Assembly: GCF_958979055.1 (NCBI RefSeq)
Contig: NC_084886.1
Span: 312,501 to 376,500 of the forward strand
DNA length: 64,000 nt
Direction: 5' to 3'
From: Alnus glutinosa
Lineage: Eukaryota; Streptophyta; Magnoliopsida; Fagales; Betulaceae
Shown: positions 1-11,838 of the stretch, one piece after another
Position numbering within the stretch: the first letter of the stretch is position 1
Layout: the number at the start of each line of letters is the position of its first letter
Translations under genes and position numbers: made by a program
Notes under the pieces: generated by a model
The model's database searches: none
Told to the model about the DNA's origin: nothing
Seen by the model: only the letters and a program-made list of their open reading frames with translations

Positions 1-199
1 CAACAATTTTCTGGGCATTCAGCGAGCCAAAGAGGACTTTCAGCTCAAAAATAATCTTGGAGAATTCCTGAAAGCTGCCCTTGTTAAGCACCACAACACT
101 TGTTTCACTTGCAAGTTCCATCGCCTGTTGTGTTACCTCATTCCATAGTTGTTGCAGTAGTGCCATCCCTCCATCCATGATTCCTACATTGAAGTCCAT
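1..199 (-). CDS. Partial 5' gene fragment, possibly U-box/ARM-repeat E3 ligase-like
   Basis: The minus strand reads openly from an ATG at 197-199 to the left edge, giving about 66 residues that continue outside the window. The protein starts MDFNVGIMDGGMALLQQLW and later has a stretch of the form KGSFQEFSKIIFELKVLFGSL. That spacing (S-F-x3-S-K, then V-L-x2-L) weakly recalls the N-terminal helical domain of plant U-box/armadillo proteins of the SAUL1/PUB43-44 type. This is inference from memory, not a domain hit. The frame stays open upstream of the ATG (codons for SATSDNS) and a TTTCAG lies just before it, so the exon may begin at a splice acceptor with the true start further upstream. Whether it is an intact gene cannot be judged here. 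Confidence 0.35.
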   Translation of the reverse strand, partial: MDFNVGIMDGGMALLQQLWNEVTQQAMELASETSVVVLNKGSFQEFSKIIFELKVLFGSLNAQKIV

Positions 200-1298
200 T
201 GAATTATCTGAAGTTGCTGAAATTTGAAGGTCTGGATTGGGTATCTTGATCTCCCTATTAGATCAGTCAATTTCACCAATAATTCATAGCAACTCGATTT
301 GCATCCAGCCCTGCAAACCCTAAAATCAGAAAACATTTAGGATTTGAAGCTGCAGTACAAAGCTGGACTACACTAAATATTACTTTCATCATGCCCGCTC
401 TTTTTACTGGCAGGTTGTCTATGTTGCTGGAAAGCGATGATGCAGTACTGTATTTTGAAGCATTTTTTATGAAGGCGGTATTGCTAATGATTATATTTAT
501 AGGGATCAAAATTGGGTAAGTAATTAGTCATGGACTCATGGTTACTCCTAGTCCCTAGAGAAAGTAAGTCGGCTTAGTGAGCAATGCTTTCACAATATTT
601 TCTAAAAGAAAATTATTAGAATTCATTTGCTGAGATTACTAGAATTAAATAGAAATTGTTCGTTGAAGAAGGTAAACGATACATTTAGCAGTAAAGGTCA
701 TGTAAATTCAAAATCCTCAGGAAGAAAAAGAAGAAACTCAAAAAAGAAATATGAGGAGGAGCTGGAGGTTGTCTCACCTGTAGAGCTGGTTCGTTCTCAA
801 GGCAAATCCAGAGCAAAAATTCCCTCTTCAATTCGTTTCGTCTCTCCAGTTGATATGACGAAGTACCAAGCCTGCGGAGTTATTGGTTACTATTGACTTT
901 CTGAAAACGGAGTTATTTGGCAAAGCGCAGTTATTTGTGCTGGACTACAAACAAATAGTTGTGTAAAATAGACAGACATGGAAAATGTGTGGAGGATTCT
1001 ATTGAAGACGATCGAGAGGATGCAAAGAGAGAAGGAGTGTGAATTCCCAATTGGGGTGGTCAGTCGGTCAAATTCAAACGATGAGAAAAGGTCCTGGCTT
1101 TTGGGATGGAAAATGAACGGGAAATTGTGGTGCTGTGTCTGGGACCAGTTGAATGGATCGTATGTGGACGCGTAAAAGAGCAGCCACGTGGTCACTAGTT
1201 AATTTGTTGGGGGCCTGGGGGGACTTTTTAAGCGCGTTGGCTAGCTTTACATATCATTTGACATTTAGCAACACAACGAATTAGAAGATAAAAATTAA
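200..1298. other. Intergenic, no supported gene
   Basis: AT-rich sequence upstream of the left-edge gene fragment. The short open frames here (for example 627-896 on plus) have no recognisable domain, skewed composition and no splice partners. Nothing else is supported. Confidence 0.6.
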
Positions 1299-1481
1299 GA
1301 GTAATGATTCACTATCACTTAAATATATAATTTTTTATCACTTTATTTATGTGGTAAGGTGGTTCTTCACCTTAATTTATTTTTAAAAAATAAAAAAACT
1401 CAAAAAGTTGTGGAGGACCATCTTGCCACATAGACAAGGTGGTGAAAAGTTGAATATTTAGGTGGCATTGAATCATTATTC
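1299..1481. mobile_element. Short TIR MITE, Mutator-like (9-bp TSD)
   Basis: A 183-bp element with imperfect terminal inverted repeats: GAGTAATGATTCA at the left, and the complement of the right end reads GAATAATGATTCA, with pairing continuing through TTAAATAT/CTAAATAT. It is flanked by an exact 9-bp direct repeat AAAAATTAA at 1290-1298 and 1482-1490. A 9-bp duplication is typical of Mutator-like transposition. It has no coding capacity. Confidence 0.75.
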
Positions 1482-1490
1482 AAAAATTAA

Positions 1491-2387
1491 AAGGGCTGGG
1501 ATATATGTTGTCCACAACTTCAAGACACGTGTCGGTATCTTTAATGTGTTTTAAAGTTGTACATTAATTATGTATTTGTTGTATTTTTAATATTTTTTAA
1601 AAATAAATAATCTATTAAATTATTTGGAAAAGTGATTCATGCAATACAAGTACACAATTTTAAAGCACATTGAGGTGGAGTCTACACATGTAAATCTCCC
1701 AAATATGCCTTAAAGTTGTACATCGATAATGCACTTATTGTAATTCTAGCATTGCCCTTGACGGTTGACCCTGTTTATCATATAAAATTGACACTCATTT
1801 CATATTATCTAAATTGCCACTGGCTCGCTGGCTTATTAGACCCATGTTTCACTGTTTCAGTCTTTGCTTGGAAGTTTCATTTTCATCGCCGAGAGTCCAA
1901 GACGGCAAGACCAATTCCACCACGTGATGTACGCACGTCAGCGCCAACATCATCAAGATTCAATTGGCCAGTGGCCACCAATTAACGGATCAGGAGAGTC
2001 GCCATCGTTTCTTGCGTAACTTGGGTGCCAAACATTTAACGAATTAACCCTACAGCCTAACGCGCCACGGTCTTTCATGAACTCGGCCGGACTTCAGACT
2101 TCATCTACTCGTGTAAACAGAGTGACTTGACCACGCGCGCGCTACTGATGTTAAAAGCATCACATAACTGGTCTTACGTTGAACCTTTCTCCTTCGTCTC
2201 CCCTGACCCTACTTGGCTTCGTTTTCCAATTTCCAAGCAAAGATATAGATATTCACGGCTTTTCTTCATTACTTTGTGATATCAACGAGGATACTGAATA
2301 GACATTCATACTTAAAAATAATTAAAAATAAAATAATTGAAAAGATTTCATAATATATTAAATATAAAATTTTATAAAATATATAAT
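1491..2387. other. Intergenic, no supported gene
   Basis: Mostly AT-rich DNA, with a more GC-balanced part at about 1800-2230. The 89-codon plus-strand frame at 1716-1985 has no recognisable domain. No promoter or RNA gene is supported. Confidence 0.55.
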
Positions 2388-3518
2388 GAGATTGTAAGAA
2401 ATTACATATGTGTGAAAATCTCTCAATAATTGCACATCGTAAAACATGAACACGGTAAAGCATGAAAGCATAGATATGGATATTTTTATTTACAGTTTTG
2501 CCATTGAGAAACTTGCTACACGAACATGTGGGTATTTGGGTAGGGTTTAAAACCCATGCAGTTTTTGGGTTATAAAGTGGGCTGACCCATTTATAGTAGC
2601 TCATCCAGAATTTAAAAAAAATAAATAAAAAAAAATAAAAAAAATAAATAAATTTGGGTTATTTTGGGGTTTAGAACTTGGGTTTTCAAGTGTAAAGGGC
2701 CTAAGGCTACTTACTAAACCATTAGGCCATAATATTTATTATACTTTCATGTCATAAATTTATTTTTGTTATGTTTTATATGTTCAATATTAAAATTATT
2801 GTTTCTTAAATACTTGAACTTAGGAATAGAATTAATTTTTAATTATATTGTTTAAATATAATTGGTTTGATGCCTAAACCTAAGAATAAAACCATATATG
2901 CTGGAGTGTTTACAATAATATTCAAGAATGCAATGTCTAGAAAAGTTCTGACTAAGGAAAGTCTTGGGATTTAAGTGTGTCCGTTGTGACCCCCCTCACT
3001 TTCCTGGGAACTCACCTGGTTGCACCTTGGAAAATTACTTATTTACCCCATTTAGGTATTGGTTTGTTATATTCTTGGGACTTTTGTGAGCATCTATATA
3101 GTTAATAGGTGTTAATGAAGTAGTAATTATTATAATATTTTTGGGAGAGCCACAGCATCCCAATTTTAGAATAATAATTACATCAAGGTTATACACATGA
3201 ACTTCATATAGAAAAAATTAACATCGATTATGTAATTAATTCATAAATTTAATTGCTAATCCCCACAGGGAAGTTTTTATTTTTATGACTTAATTAGAAT
3301 AAGATAATAAATTTAATGTTAAAAATAAAATTTCTCTTAGGCCCACAGGTACGGAAAATTTTATTTATTAATATTTAAATTTATTAGTCTTATTAATAAA
3401 GGGTAAATTTCATGCGTGATGCAACCTTTGCCCACAAGTAGGTTGAAATTTACTATTTACTATTAAATTAGCATTGGTTAATTTAAAATAAAGTTTCATA
3501 GCATTAAATTTTTTTTCC

Positions 3519-6500
3519 TTGATTATTGCAGCTATTTCTACTACTGCTATTCTAGAAAGTACTGTTCTAATGCTTAATGGGAACAATTTTTCTGAGTGGA
3601 AAGAAAATTTACTTTTCTATTTGGGGTGCTTAGAACTTGATTTGGCGCTCCGTGAGGACGAACCACCTGCCCTCACGGATACTAGTACGCCATTAGAAGT
3701 TACGAAGCATGAGAGGTGGGAGCGATCTAATCGCCTAAGTCTCATGTTTATGAAGTCTCACGTAACTAAGGGCATTAGGAGTTCTATCCCTGAATGCAAA
3801 AAGGCAACAGAGTTCATGCAGGCTGTTGATGAACAATTTGTAAGTTCCGATAAAGCATTGGCAAGCACCCTAATGAAGAAACTCTCAAGCAAAATCTTTG
3901 ACAAATTCAGAAGTGTGCGAGAGCATATTATGGAAATGAGGGACATGGCAACTCAACTGAAGTCCCTAGAGGTTGATATTTCTGATTCCTTCTTAGTTCA
4001 TTTCATCTTGAACTCACTCCCGACTGAGTACTCTCCTTTTAAGATATCCTATAACACACATAAGGATAAATAGTCAGTGAATGAACTTCTGACCATGTGT
4101 GTTCAGGAGGAGGAAAGGCTAAAGCAGGAGAAACCACGGAGTGTTCACTTTGTGGCTACTCATGATAAGGGAAAGAGTAAAAGAGACAAAAGTGCCCCGT
4201 ATCTCAAGAAAGATAACAAGTTGTTAATCAAGAAAAATGATAATAAGGATACTTGTTTCTTCTGCAAGAAAGGGGGAGCATATGAAGAAGGATTGCCAAA
4301 AGTATAAAAGATGGCTTGAAAAGAAAGGTAATATCATATCTCTAGTATGTCATGAATCTTTTTTTGTTGAGGCTCCTTGTAATACATGGTGGATTGATTC
4401 TGGTTCTACAATCCATATTGTTAATACAATGCAGGGTTTTCTCAACACAAGGAAACCGGCAAGCAATGAGCAACGGGTCTATTCCGAAAATAAGTTGTTT
4501 TCACATGTGGAAGCGGTTGGGACCTTTAGATTGATTTTGAAAACTGGTTATATTTTAGATTTGGAAAATGTATTTTTTATTCCATGTTTCTCTAGAAACT
4601 TAATTTCGGTTTTTAAACTGGATGTTATTTGTTTTAGTTTTTGGTTTATAAACTCTACTTTTAGTATTTTTAAAGGTGAAAATTTTATTGGTGGTGAAAC
4701 CAAAATTTATGGTTTATTCAAAATTGATCTAGATCCCGACTTTGAAAACAATCATTTATCATTGCATTCTAGTGTTGGCATAAAGAGGAGCCTTGTGAAT
4801 GAAAACTCCACTTTGTTATGGCACAGGAGATTGGGACATATCTCCATAGAGAGAATCAAAAGATTAGTAAATGATGGAGTCTTAAAAACTCTTGATTTTA
4901 CTGATTTTGATACTTGTGTGGATTGCATAAAGGGAAAGCAAACCAACAAGACCACTAAAGGTGCCAGAAGGAGTTCTGAGATTCTTGAAATCATACATAC
5001 AGATATCTGTGGACCTTTTCCTACTCCCTACCTAAATGGTCAAAGATATTTTATATCTTTTATTGATGACCATACACGGTATATGTATCTTTACTTTCTA
5101 AATGATAAGGCTGAAGCACTCAATGCTTTTAAGACCTATAAGGTAGAAGTATCTCCATAGAGAGAATCAAAAGATTAGTAAATGATGGAGTCTTAAAAAC
5201 TCTTGATTTTACTGATTTTGATACTTGTGTGGATTGCATAAAGGGAAAGCAAACCAACAAGACCACTAAAGGTGCCAGAAGGAGTTCTGAGATTCTTGAA
5301 ATCATACATACAGATATCTGTGGACCTTTTCCTACTCCCTACCTAAATGGTCAAAGATATTTTATATCTTTTATTGATGACCATACACGGTATATGTATC
5401 TTTACTTTCTAAATGATAAGGCTGAAGCACTCAATGCTTTTAAGACCTATAAGGTAGAAGTAGAGAAACAAAAGGAAAAGAAAATCAAGATTGTAAGATC
5501 TGATAGAGGCGGAGAGTATATGGAAGGTACACAGAAAAAGGGACAAATGATAGGTCCATTTACGCAATTTCTTGAAGAAGAAGGCATTGTTGCTCAATAC
5601 ACAATGCCTGGCACACCACAACAAAATGGTGTTGCAGAAAGGAGAAATCGCACACTTATGGACATGGTAAGGAGCATGCTCAGTAATTCTGAGTTACCTT
5701 TATTTCTATGGAGTTAAGCCTTAAAAACTGCTGTGTATGTATTAAACCGGGTACCATCCAAGGCTGTCCCTAAGACACCTTTTGAATTATGGAATTGATG
5801 GAAACCAAGTTTAAATCACTTACACATATGGGGTTGTTCTGCTGAAGTGAGGATTTATAATCCAAATATAAAGAAGTTAGACCCAAGGACAACCAGCGGT
5901 CATTTTATCGGCTATGCAGTCAACTCCAAAGGATTTAGGTTTTATTGTCCTTTTAATAATACTAGAATTGTTGAATCTATGAATGCAAAATTCTTAGAGG
6001 ATCTTGAACATAGTGGGAGTGCTTATCCTTAAAGGATTGAATTAGAGGAAGCACAAGAGTTGACTGATGCTCATTTATCTAAAGGACGTTTGATTATGTT
6101 TAAGGAAATCCAAACAGATTGCCTTGAACCACAATCAATTTCAGAACAGTCAACTCATGAGGAACAAGTTCATATTGAACCTACTCAACCCCCTCAAAAT
6201 GAGGAGGAGGTAGGATTAAGAAGATCTTCTAGAATAATTAGACCAGCAATCTCTAGTGATTATATTGTATACCTCCAAGAGTCTGATTTCGATGTTGGGC
6301 CTAAGGATGATCCAAATTCATTTTCACAAGCCATGAGTGGGGAACACTCCACATTATGGTTAAATGCCATGAAGGAAGAAATGGAATCCATGGCTAAAAA
6401 TCAAGTCTGGGATCTTGTTGACTTACCAGAGAAAGCTGTAGCCATAGGCTGCAAATGGGTTTACAAAACCAAAAGGGATGCTTCTGGTAATGTTGAACGA

Positions 6501-7882
6501 TATAAAGCTAGACTTGTGGCCAAGGGTTTCACACAAAAGGAAGGTATTGATTATCATGAAACCTTCTCTCCAGTATCCAAGAATGATTCATTTAGGATAA
6601 TCATGGCATTAGTAGCTCATTTTGATCTAGAGCTACATCAAATGGATGTGAAAACAGCTTTTTTTGAATGCGGAACTTAAAGAAGAGGTTTACATGAAAC
6701 AACCTGAAGGTTTTGATAATAACACTCAGAAAGCTTGCAAACTAAATAAATCTATTTATGGACTAAAACAAGCCTCCCGTCAATGGTATATTAAATTTCA
6801 CAAAGTTATTACCTCATTTGGTTTTATTGAGAACTTTGTTGATCAATGTATATACCTTAAGGTCAGTGGGAGTAAAGTCATATTTTTAGTCCTATATGTA
6901 GATGATATTTTACTTGCAAGTAATGATTTAGGTTTGCTGCATGAAACCAAACAGTTTCTTTCTCAAAATTTTGAAATGAAGGATTTGGGTGAAGCCTCTT
7001 ATGTCATTGGCATAGAGATTCACAGAGACAGAAAACAGAAAATATTAAAACTGTCTCAAAAGGCTTACATTGAAAAAGTTTTGGAAAGATTCAGAATGAA
7101 GAACTATTCGGCTTTTGTAGCACCTATCATTAAAGGAGACAAATTCAGTAATGATCAATGTCCCCGAAATGCATTGGAACAGGAGCAGATGAAGAACATT
7201 CCATATGCATCTGCAATTGGCAGTCTATTGTATGCACAAGTTTGCACTAGACCTGACATTGCGATGGCAGTTGGAATGTTGGGTTGATATCAAAGTAACC
7301 CAGGAATAGAACATTGGAAAGCTGCAAAGAAAGTCATGCGATATTTGCAAGGAACAAAGGACTACGGTTTGACATTCAGACACACTGACCATTTGGAGGT
7401 GGTTGGGTATTCAGATTCAGATTTTGCTGGATGTGTAGATAGTAGAAAATCTACTTTAGGGTATATCTTTCTCTTGGCTGGAGGGGCTATATCCTGGAGA
7501 AGTAACAAGCAAACTATAGTTGCTACATCTACAATGGAAGCAGAATTTTATTGCGTGCTATGAAGCCACTACACAGGCGCTATGGTTAAGAAATTTTGTT
7601 GGTGGTCTCAAAATTGTCGATTCTATAGCGAGACCAATCAAGATCTTCTGCGATAATCATGCTGCCATATTCTTTTCTAAGAATAATAAAAGTGGAAGCA
7701 GAAGTAAGCATATCGACATCAAGTATCTTCGTGTGAGAGAGAACATCAAAAGGAATGAAGTGCTCGTTGAGCATATCAGTACTGAATTGATGATTGCGGA
7801 TCCTATGACTAAAGGTTTACCGGTAAAGCTGTTTAAAAGTCATGTGGAGCATATGGGACTCATTGATTCATTTTGTACTTAG
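3519..7882 (+). pseudogene. Broken copia gag-pol polyprotein
   Basis: Open segments in changing frames together cover a copia polyprotein. Gag is at about 3531-4300: a LNGNNFSEWK start, an LTTEYSPF-like region, and a zinc knuckle beginning CFFCKK near 4253 that is split by a frameshift. The protease has the active-site triplet DSG near 4396. Integrase has an HHCC finger (WHRRLGH, CVDC) and core acidic residues in HTDICGPF and SDRGGEY. Reverse transcriptase has YVDDILLAS near 6895. RNase H ends with ADPMTKGLP near 7798. Breaks include a stop at 4071, the frameshift near 4270, a 311-bp duplication in integrase, stops at 5715 and 6030, and shifts near 6665, 7285 and 7560. A TTGCAG acceptor-like site at 3526-3531 precedes the gag-like reading, so the transcript may have used a leader intron (inference). 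Confidence 0.9.
4840..5461 (+). repeat. Perfect 311-bp tandem duplication inside integrase
   Basis: Bases 4840-5150 and 5151-5461 read as identical copies, starting ATCTCCATAG and ending AGGTAGAAGT. The unit covers the second half of the integrase zinc finger and the start of the catalytic core. Its length is not a multiple of three, so it shifts the frame and produces a stop right after the junction. Confidence 0.9.
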
Positions 7883-8224
7883 TTCTTTCTAATTTGTCTA
7901 TAGACATCAAGTTATTATTAATAAAGTTTGTGCACATTTGTTACATTATTCATGGGGATAAAATTAAAGTTGGACCCGAATAACTTATAGGAAGTTTATT
8001 CATAAAGTTTGATTGCTCATATAGTACTCATTTAAGGAATATTTTATATGTAATACATGGAAGGGACGACTTATTATATAAAGTTTTACCGCCATGATTC
8101 ATGTGTAATATTCTTTATGTGAGTGGGAGGATTTCATGAATGACTGGAATAAATAAAGTGATAATCATATTGAAGAACCGGACATCTAGGGAATTATATG
8201 TGTCATAAGGGCCAAGTGGGAGAA

Positions 8225-8742
8225 TGTAAGAAATTACATATGTGTCCCTTAGACACATTTAATTCATTGTAACGGTTGGAATTTAAATAATTATCATAAC
8301 GCTAATTATTTAATTTATGATAATTATTTAATTTGTAAAGGTTGGAATTTTAAATAATTATCATAACGGTAATTATTTAATATAAAGATTAAATATGATT
8401 TATTCCACATTAAGTTATATGAAATCATAACGGTTTAAAACAGTTTTTTATATTAATTTTCTGATTTATTCTTCTTGATGGGAGGAGAATAATCAGCCAT
8501 CTAATTAATAACGAGGGTCCCTAACTTACCTATATAAAGAGCCTTGTGTATCCATTTATTGGCATACTTATAGGCACAGGCCAGAAGAACTCTCTAAATT
8601 TTGTCTTTTCAGAATTCTTAGTGTTGCAGAAAATTTATTCGTTCTTCGTTCTTCATCAAGCTTGAACAAAATATAGCTGGAGGTATTTATAATTCCACTG
8701 CTTATTATTTTATAGCATTTTATTTTATATATTATGCTTACA
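8225..8742 (+). repeat. 3' LTR of the copia element
   Basis: A 518-bp LTR with terminal TGTAA...TTACA, starting directly after the polypurine tract. It has a TATA-like box (CTATATAAAGAG, about 8530-8541) followed by a leader-like region. An internal imperfect tandem repeat lies at about 8271-8380, where two copies contain GGTTGGAATTT and AATTATCATAACG. The matching 5' LTR is not preserved beyond its first 21 bp. Confidence 0.85.
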
Positions 8743-8757
8743 GAGATAGGAGGTGAA

Positions 8758-9263
8758 TAGGGATGGGCGTCGGTTCGGTAGGGTAGGCGGTTAAGTCGGT
8801 TAATTCGGTCGGTTAACCGACTTTTGTCGGAATGTAGTCGGTGAATTTATTTCGGTTAAGTCGGTAAGGCAGTTAATAGGCGGTCGGTTAAGTCGGTTAA
8901 ATCGGTTAACATTCGATTAAAATGGGTAATGAAACGACGTCGTTTTGATTTTTTTAAAGGAAAAAAAAAATGATCATACGTTTCGTTCTTACTAAAACGA
9001 CGTCGTTTCGTTTTATGTCGGTTCGGTTAATCGGTCGGAATAACATTCGGTTCGGTTCGGTTCGGTTACCGCTTAAAAGACGGTTCAGTTCGGTTCGGCT
9101 GCCGCTTAAAAAGCGGTTCGGTTCGGTTCGGCTGCCGATCCGGCTTTCAGAATAAAATTTTATACCGACTACTGAACCGAAATTAGTCGGTAGGCGGTCG
9201 ATGGCGGTTCGGTTCGGTAAGCGGTAGGCGGTAGGCGGTAGGCGGATAATTTGCCCACCCCTA
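8758..9263. mobile_element. Non-autonomous hAT element, copy 1
   Basis: A 506-bp element with ends TAGGGATGGGC...GCCCACCCCTA and an exact 8-bp duplication GAGGTGAA (8750-8757 and 9264-9271), the hAT signature. The interior is dense in TCGGTTCGGT/GGCGGT repeats in both orientations and has two ACGACGTCGT palindromes near 8935 and 8998. It has no transposase. Copy 2 at 12768-13315 is closely similar. It lies just 15 bp beyond the copia 3' LTR. Confidence 0.9.
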
Positions 9264-9271
9264 GAGGTGAA

Positions 9272-10950
9272 TAGTTATTATAACTATTCATAATTGTGGT
9301 AGAAGTGAATAATTGTGTAGTTATAAATATCAATACTATAATCTTACAATATTTATGGAGAGAAAAATATAGTTCTAAAAGCTTACAATTAATATTTTTG
9401 GGGCCCGGGGGAAAATATGGTTAGTTATTTGACTGATTTCCATTCTTTGTTTATTGGACCGTATGGAAAACGAAATGACCTAGCTTGTATTAATCATACC
9501 TTTTAATTTCTATAGAATTCTATACATTCGGTGTTCATGCCTATGTTTGAATGTTTGATGAAGCCGGAATCTGTTCAACTACTGCCTTGACTGGGCCTGG
9601 GCTAGTCATTCCTTGGGATGAGCCTCCTGTCCAGGCCCAATGGCTATAAACCCGAGTGTCTCAATGTTTATGTACTCTTAAGCTATATATTCCAAGTGCT
9701 CTCACCCCAAGCCTATGATTATTTCACGTCTTTTGTTTTCTTTACTCAAAATAAAAATATTAACAAACTAAAATATAAAATACTTTAAAAAATATAAAAA
9801 CAAATTTCATCCTTGTGTTACGTAAAAATACTTTTTCAAATAAAAAATAAGAAAGACATCGCCCAAAAATATATTGACAAACGTACTCTTGAATCTCTTG
9901 GCAAATGGTGGAGTGGCGAGATGAGAGAGTTGCGTTGGGTTAGAGAAAAGTTAAATTATGATCGGATGGGTATATTTAAAGTCATTTTTTCTTTTTCTTT
10001 TTCTTTTTTTTTTTTTAAAAAAATAATAATAATAAGATATGCCTTAGACTTGGCCTATTTTAACCGTGCCTAATCAAAAAGTGTGGAGCCAATTATCAAT
10101 TTTATTTTATTTTTTTTTTTCGTTTTTTGAAGAAACTTTATTGACTGACCCTAGCTAGCTACTTAATTGGTAGTTGGTAACCCGAAAATATATTCCACGC
10201 TCTGGATTGTGGAGATAGAACTACCGTGATCCTTGCATGCAAAAAATGTGGAGTTGACATTGACATGATGAATACCAGCGAACGCGTTGGCCCGGAAGAA
10301 AAAAAAGTTCAAGCAGCTGAGCGCGTTGCTCCAGGAATAAATCTCTAAAAAAAGGAAAAGAAAAAGGCAGGCAGCCCCTAAGCCACGTACATGTCTCACC
10401 ACAAATTGCTACTTTTTAGGCTTAGATCATAATGTTGAAAGGTGCACAAACTCTTTCAAAATCTTGGACTGGTGTGTGCCTTCAAAAAGGCTTCGCGAGT
10501 GAATAATTCATTGGAAAGAAAGCTCATTACGAGTACCAAAAGGGTTTCGTCGTTGTCATTGGCAGCAGAGGGAGACATTTTTGGTGGAGGAATGGGCTGC
10601 TTGTCGTGGACTCAAGGTCTAAGTAATTGGACTATTAGGCAGGCAGGCAGGCATTTGAATTTAGAAGTCCGAAAAGGTCAAAATCTCGCAATACCTACGC
10701 GTACGCTTAACCAAACCATTACATTACGCTTTTAGGCGTCTGGCTAAAAGAAAACAAACAAACAAACAAACAAAGAACAAAAAGAAGAAAAGCAGCAGGC
10801 TTTTGCATTCCAAGCCCAACACTATCCATGTAACCATAGCCTTTATACCGCCACAATCACATCACAAAAAGGAAAACCATAAAGCACACGTACCCCAGCG
10901 ATTAAACGGACGCATATATGCAACCCGTTGCCTACTACTACACATACATC
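9272..10950. other. Intergenic, 3' side of the ERF gene
   Basis: AT-rich sequence with homopolymer runs. Around 10150-10740 the composition is more balanced, but the open frames there (10163-10402 minus, 10442-10735 plus) have no recognisable domain. The GGCAGGCAGGCAGG run near 10638 is a minor simple repeat. Some of 10740-10950 is probably 3' UTR of the ERF gene. Confidence 0.5.
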
Positions 10951-11838
10951 TTAAAAGTAGTAGACAGATGGCGAATCCAAATCGAATCCATCGGTACTTG
11001 TGTCTGGAACAGGTGGCATCCTCCCAAACAGTGGGCTGTGCTGCACAAACTCACTAGAATCAAAGCCCAAATATGGCCCACTGACTACTGATTCTAGCTC
11101 ATTTGAAGTTTGTTCAGAGAACCCGAAGAAGCTGCTGTCATTCCAAACTCCCTGTCCCTGGCCCATATCTGAGCCCGCCACTCCAGACCCATAAAAAGTG
11201 GATGCGTCAGGAGGCAAAGGTGGAAGCTCAGCCTCATGGGATGAGTACGTGTGTGACTGTGGCAGTGGCTGTGGCTGTGACAGCCCACCATCCATAATAC
11301 CCGTAATGGGCTGGTAATTAGACCCAAGGGTTGCAGTCCCCTGCGCCCAGCCGTCCCCGCCGGAAAAAGGACACGCGGCAGCATTGAAGAAAGGGTCCTG
11401 GCCGAAGAACAGCTGGGTGGCGGAGTGGGTATCCGTATGATCATTTTGATGTTGTTGGGGAGTGAAGAGGGCGGAGATGTCATGTTGTGATTCGTCGGGC
11501 GAGATGATAGAGGTGACAGAGGAGCCGCGTGGCATGTCAGAGTAAACGAAGTTGGTGCGGGCCTTGGAACCACGCATGGAGCGAGCAGCGCGGTCGTAGG
11601 CCAAGGCGGCCTCCTCAGCAGTGTCAAAGGTGCCGAGCCAATGCCTCTCTTTGGTGGAAGGGTCTCTTATCTCTGCTGCGTATCTGCCCCATGGCCTTCT
11701 TCTTACCCCGAGAAACCTTGTTTCTCCTTGTTGTTGTTGTTGTTGTTGTTGTTGCTGCTGTTGCTTTTCTAGTGGTTGCTTTCTTTTGGACTTGGATGAG
11801 GAGGGTGAGTTGGCTGGTGATGAGTTGTTAAAGTTCAT
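10951..11838 (-). CDS. LEP: AP2/ERF transcription factor, LEAFY PETIOLE (ERF086)-like
   Basis: A 295-residue intronless ORF. After a Ser-rich start with a KSKRK basic patch and 12 glutamines (about residues 26-37) comes one AP2/ERF DNA-binding domain (about 42-99), with [16 protein letters not shown] and [20 protein letters not shown]. The AEIRD context is ERF-type rather than DREB-type. Directly after the domain is [17 protein letters not shown], and near the C terminus [12 protein letters not shown]. Both match what I recall of LEAFY PETIOLE and its close relatives in ERF group VIII, which act in leaf and petiole development and shoot organ identity. The family binds GCC-box-like DNA in the nucleus. 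The glutamine run is coded mostly by CAA repeats and may vary in length. The start is the first ATG after upstream non-coding sequence. Orthology to LEP rather than a paralogue is likely but not proven. Confidence 0.9.
   Translation of the reverse strand: MNFNNSSPANSPSSSKSKRKQPLEKQQQQQQQQQQQQGETRFLGVRRRPWGRYAAEIRDPSTKERHWLGTFDTAEEAALAYDRAARSMRGSKARTNFVYSDMPRGSSVTSIISPDESQHDISALFTPQQHQNDHTDTHSATQLFFGQDPFFNAAACPFSGGDGWAQGTATLGSNYQPITGIMDGGLSQPQPLPQSHTYSSHEAELPPLPPDASTFYGSGVAGSDMGQGQGVWNDSSFFGFSEQTSNELESVVSGPYLGFDSSEFVQHSPLFGRMPPVPDTSTDGFDLDSPSVYYF

Larger units (their letters stand above)
2393..8742 (+). mobile_element. Ty1/copia LTR retrotransposon, decayed
   Basis: The element spans from TGTAAGAAATTACA at 2393 to ...TTACA at 8742 and is bracketed by the exact 5-bp duplication GAGAT (2388-2392 and 8743-8747). 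The order inside is gag, protease, integrase, reverse transcriptase, RNase H, which defines Ty1/copia. A polypurine tract (CCAAGTGGGAGAA, 8212-8224) abuts a complete 3' LTR at 8225. The left end shares only the first 21 bp with the 3' LTR. After 2413 the sequence is unrelated to that LTR, and no tRNA-Met primer site (TGGTATCAGAGC) was seen. The 5' LTR is therefore largely replaced or lost. The coding region is broken by many stops and frameshifts, so the element is not autonomous. Confidence 0.9.

Noticed and set aside
2910-2920. 5' LTR end and primer site
   Set aside because: TTACA fits an LTR end by length, but the following bases do not match a tRNA-Met primer site and the preceding 500 bp do not match the 3' LTR, so it is noted only as a hint.
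3758-3946. Minus-strand ORF within gag
   Set aside because: Antisense of copia gag with no independent support.
8970-9155. Arg-rich ORF inside hAT copy 1
   Set aside because: It comes from the CGGTT repeat and is not conserved in frame in the sister copy.
11094-11627. 177-codon minus-strand ORF overlapping the ERF gene
   Set aside because: Alternative-frame shadow of the ERF coding sequence. The AP2 domain is in the other frame.
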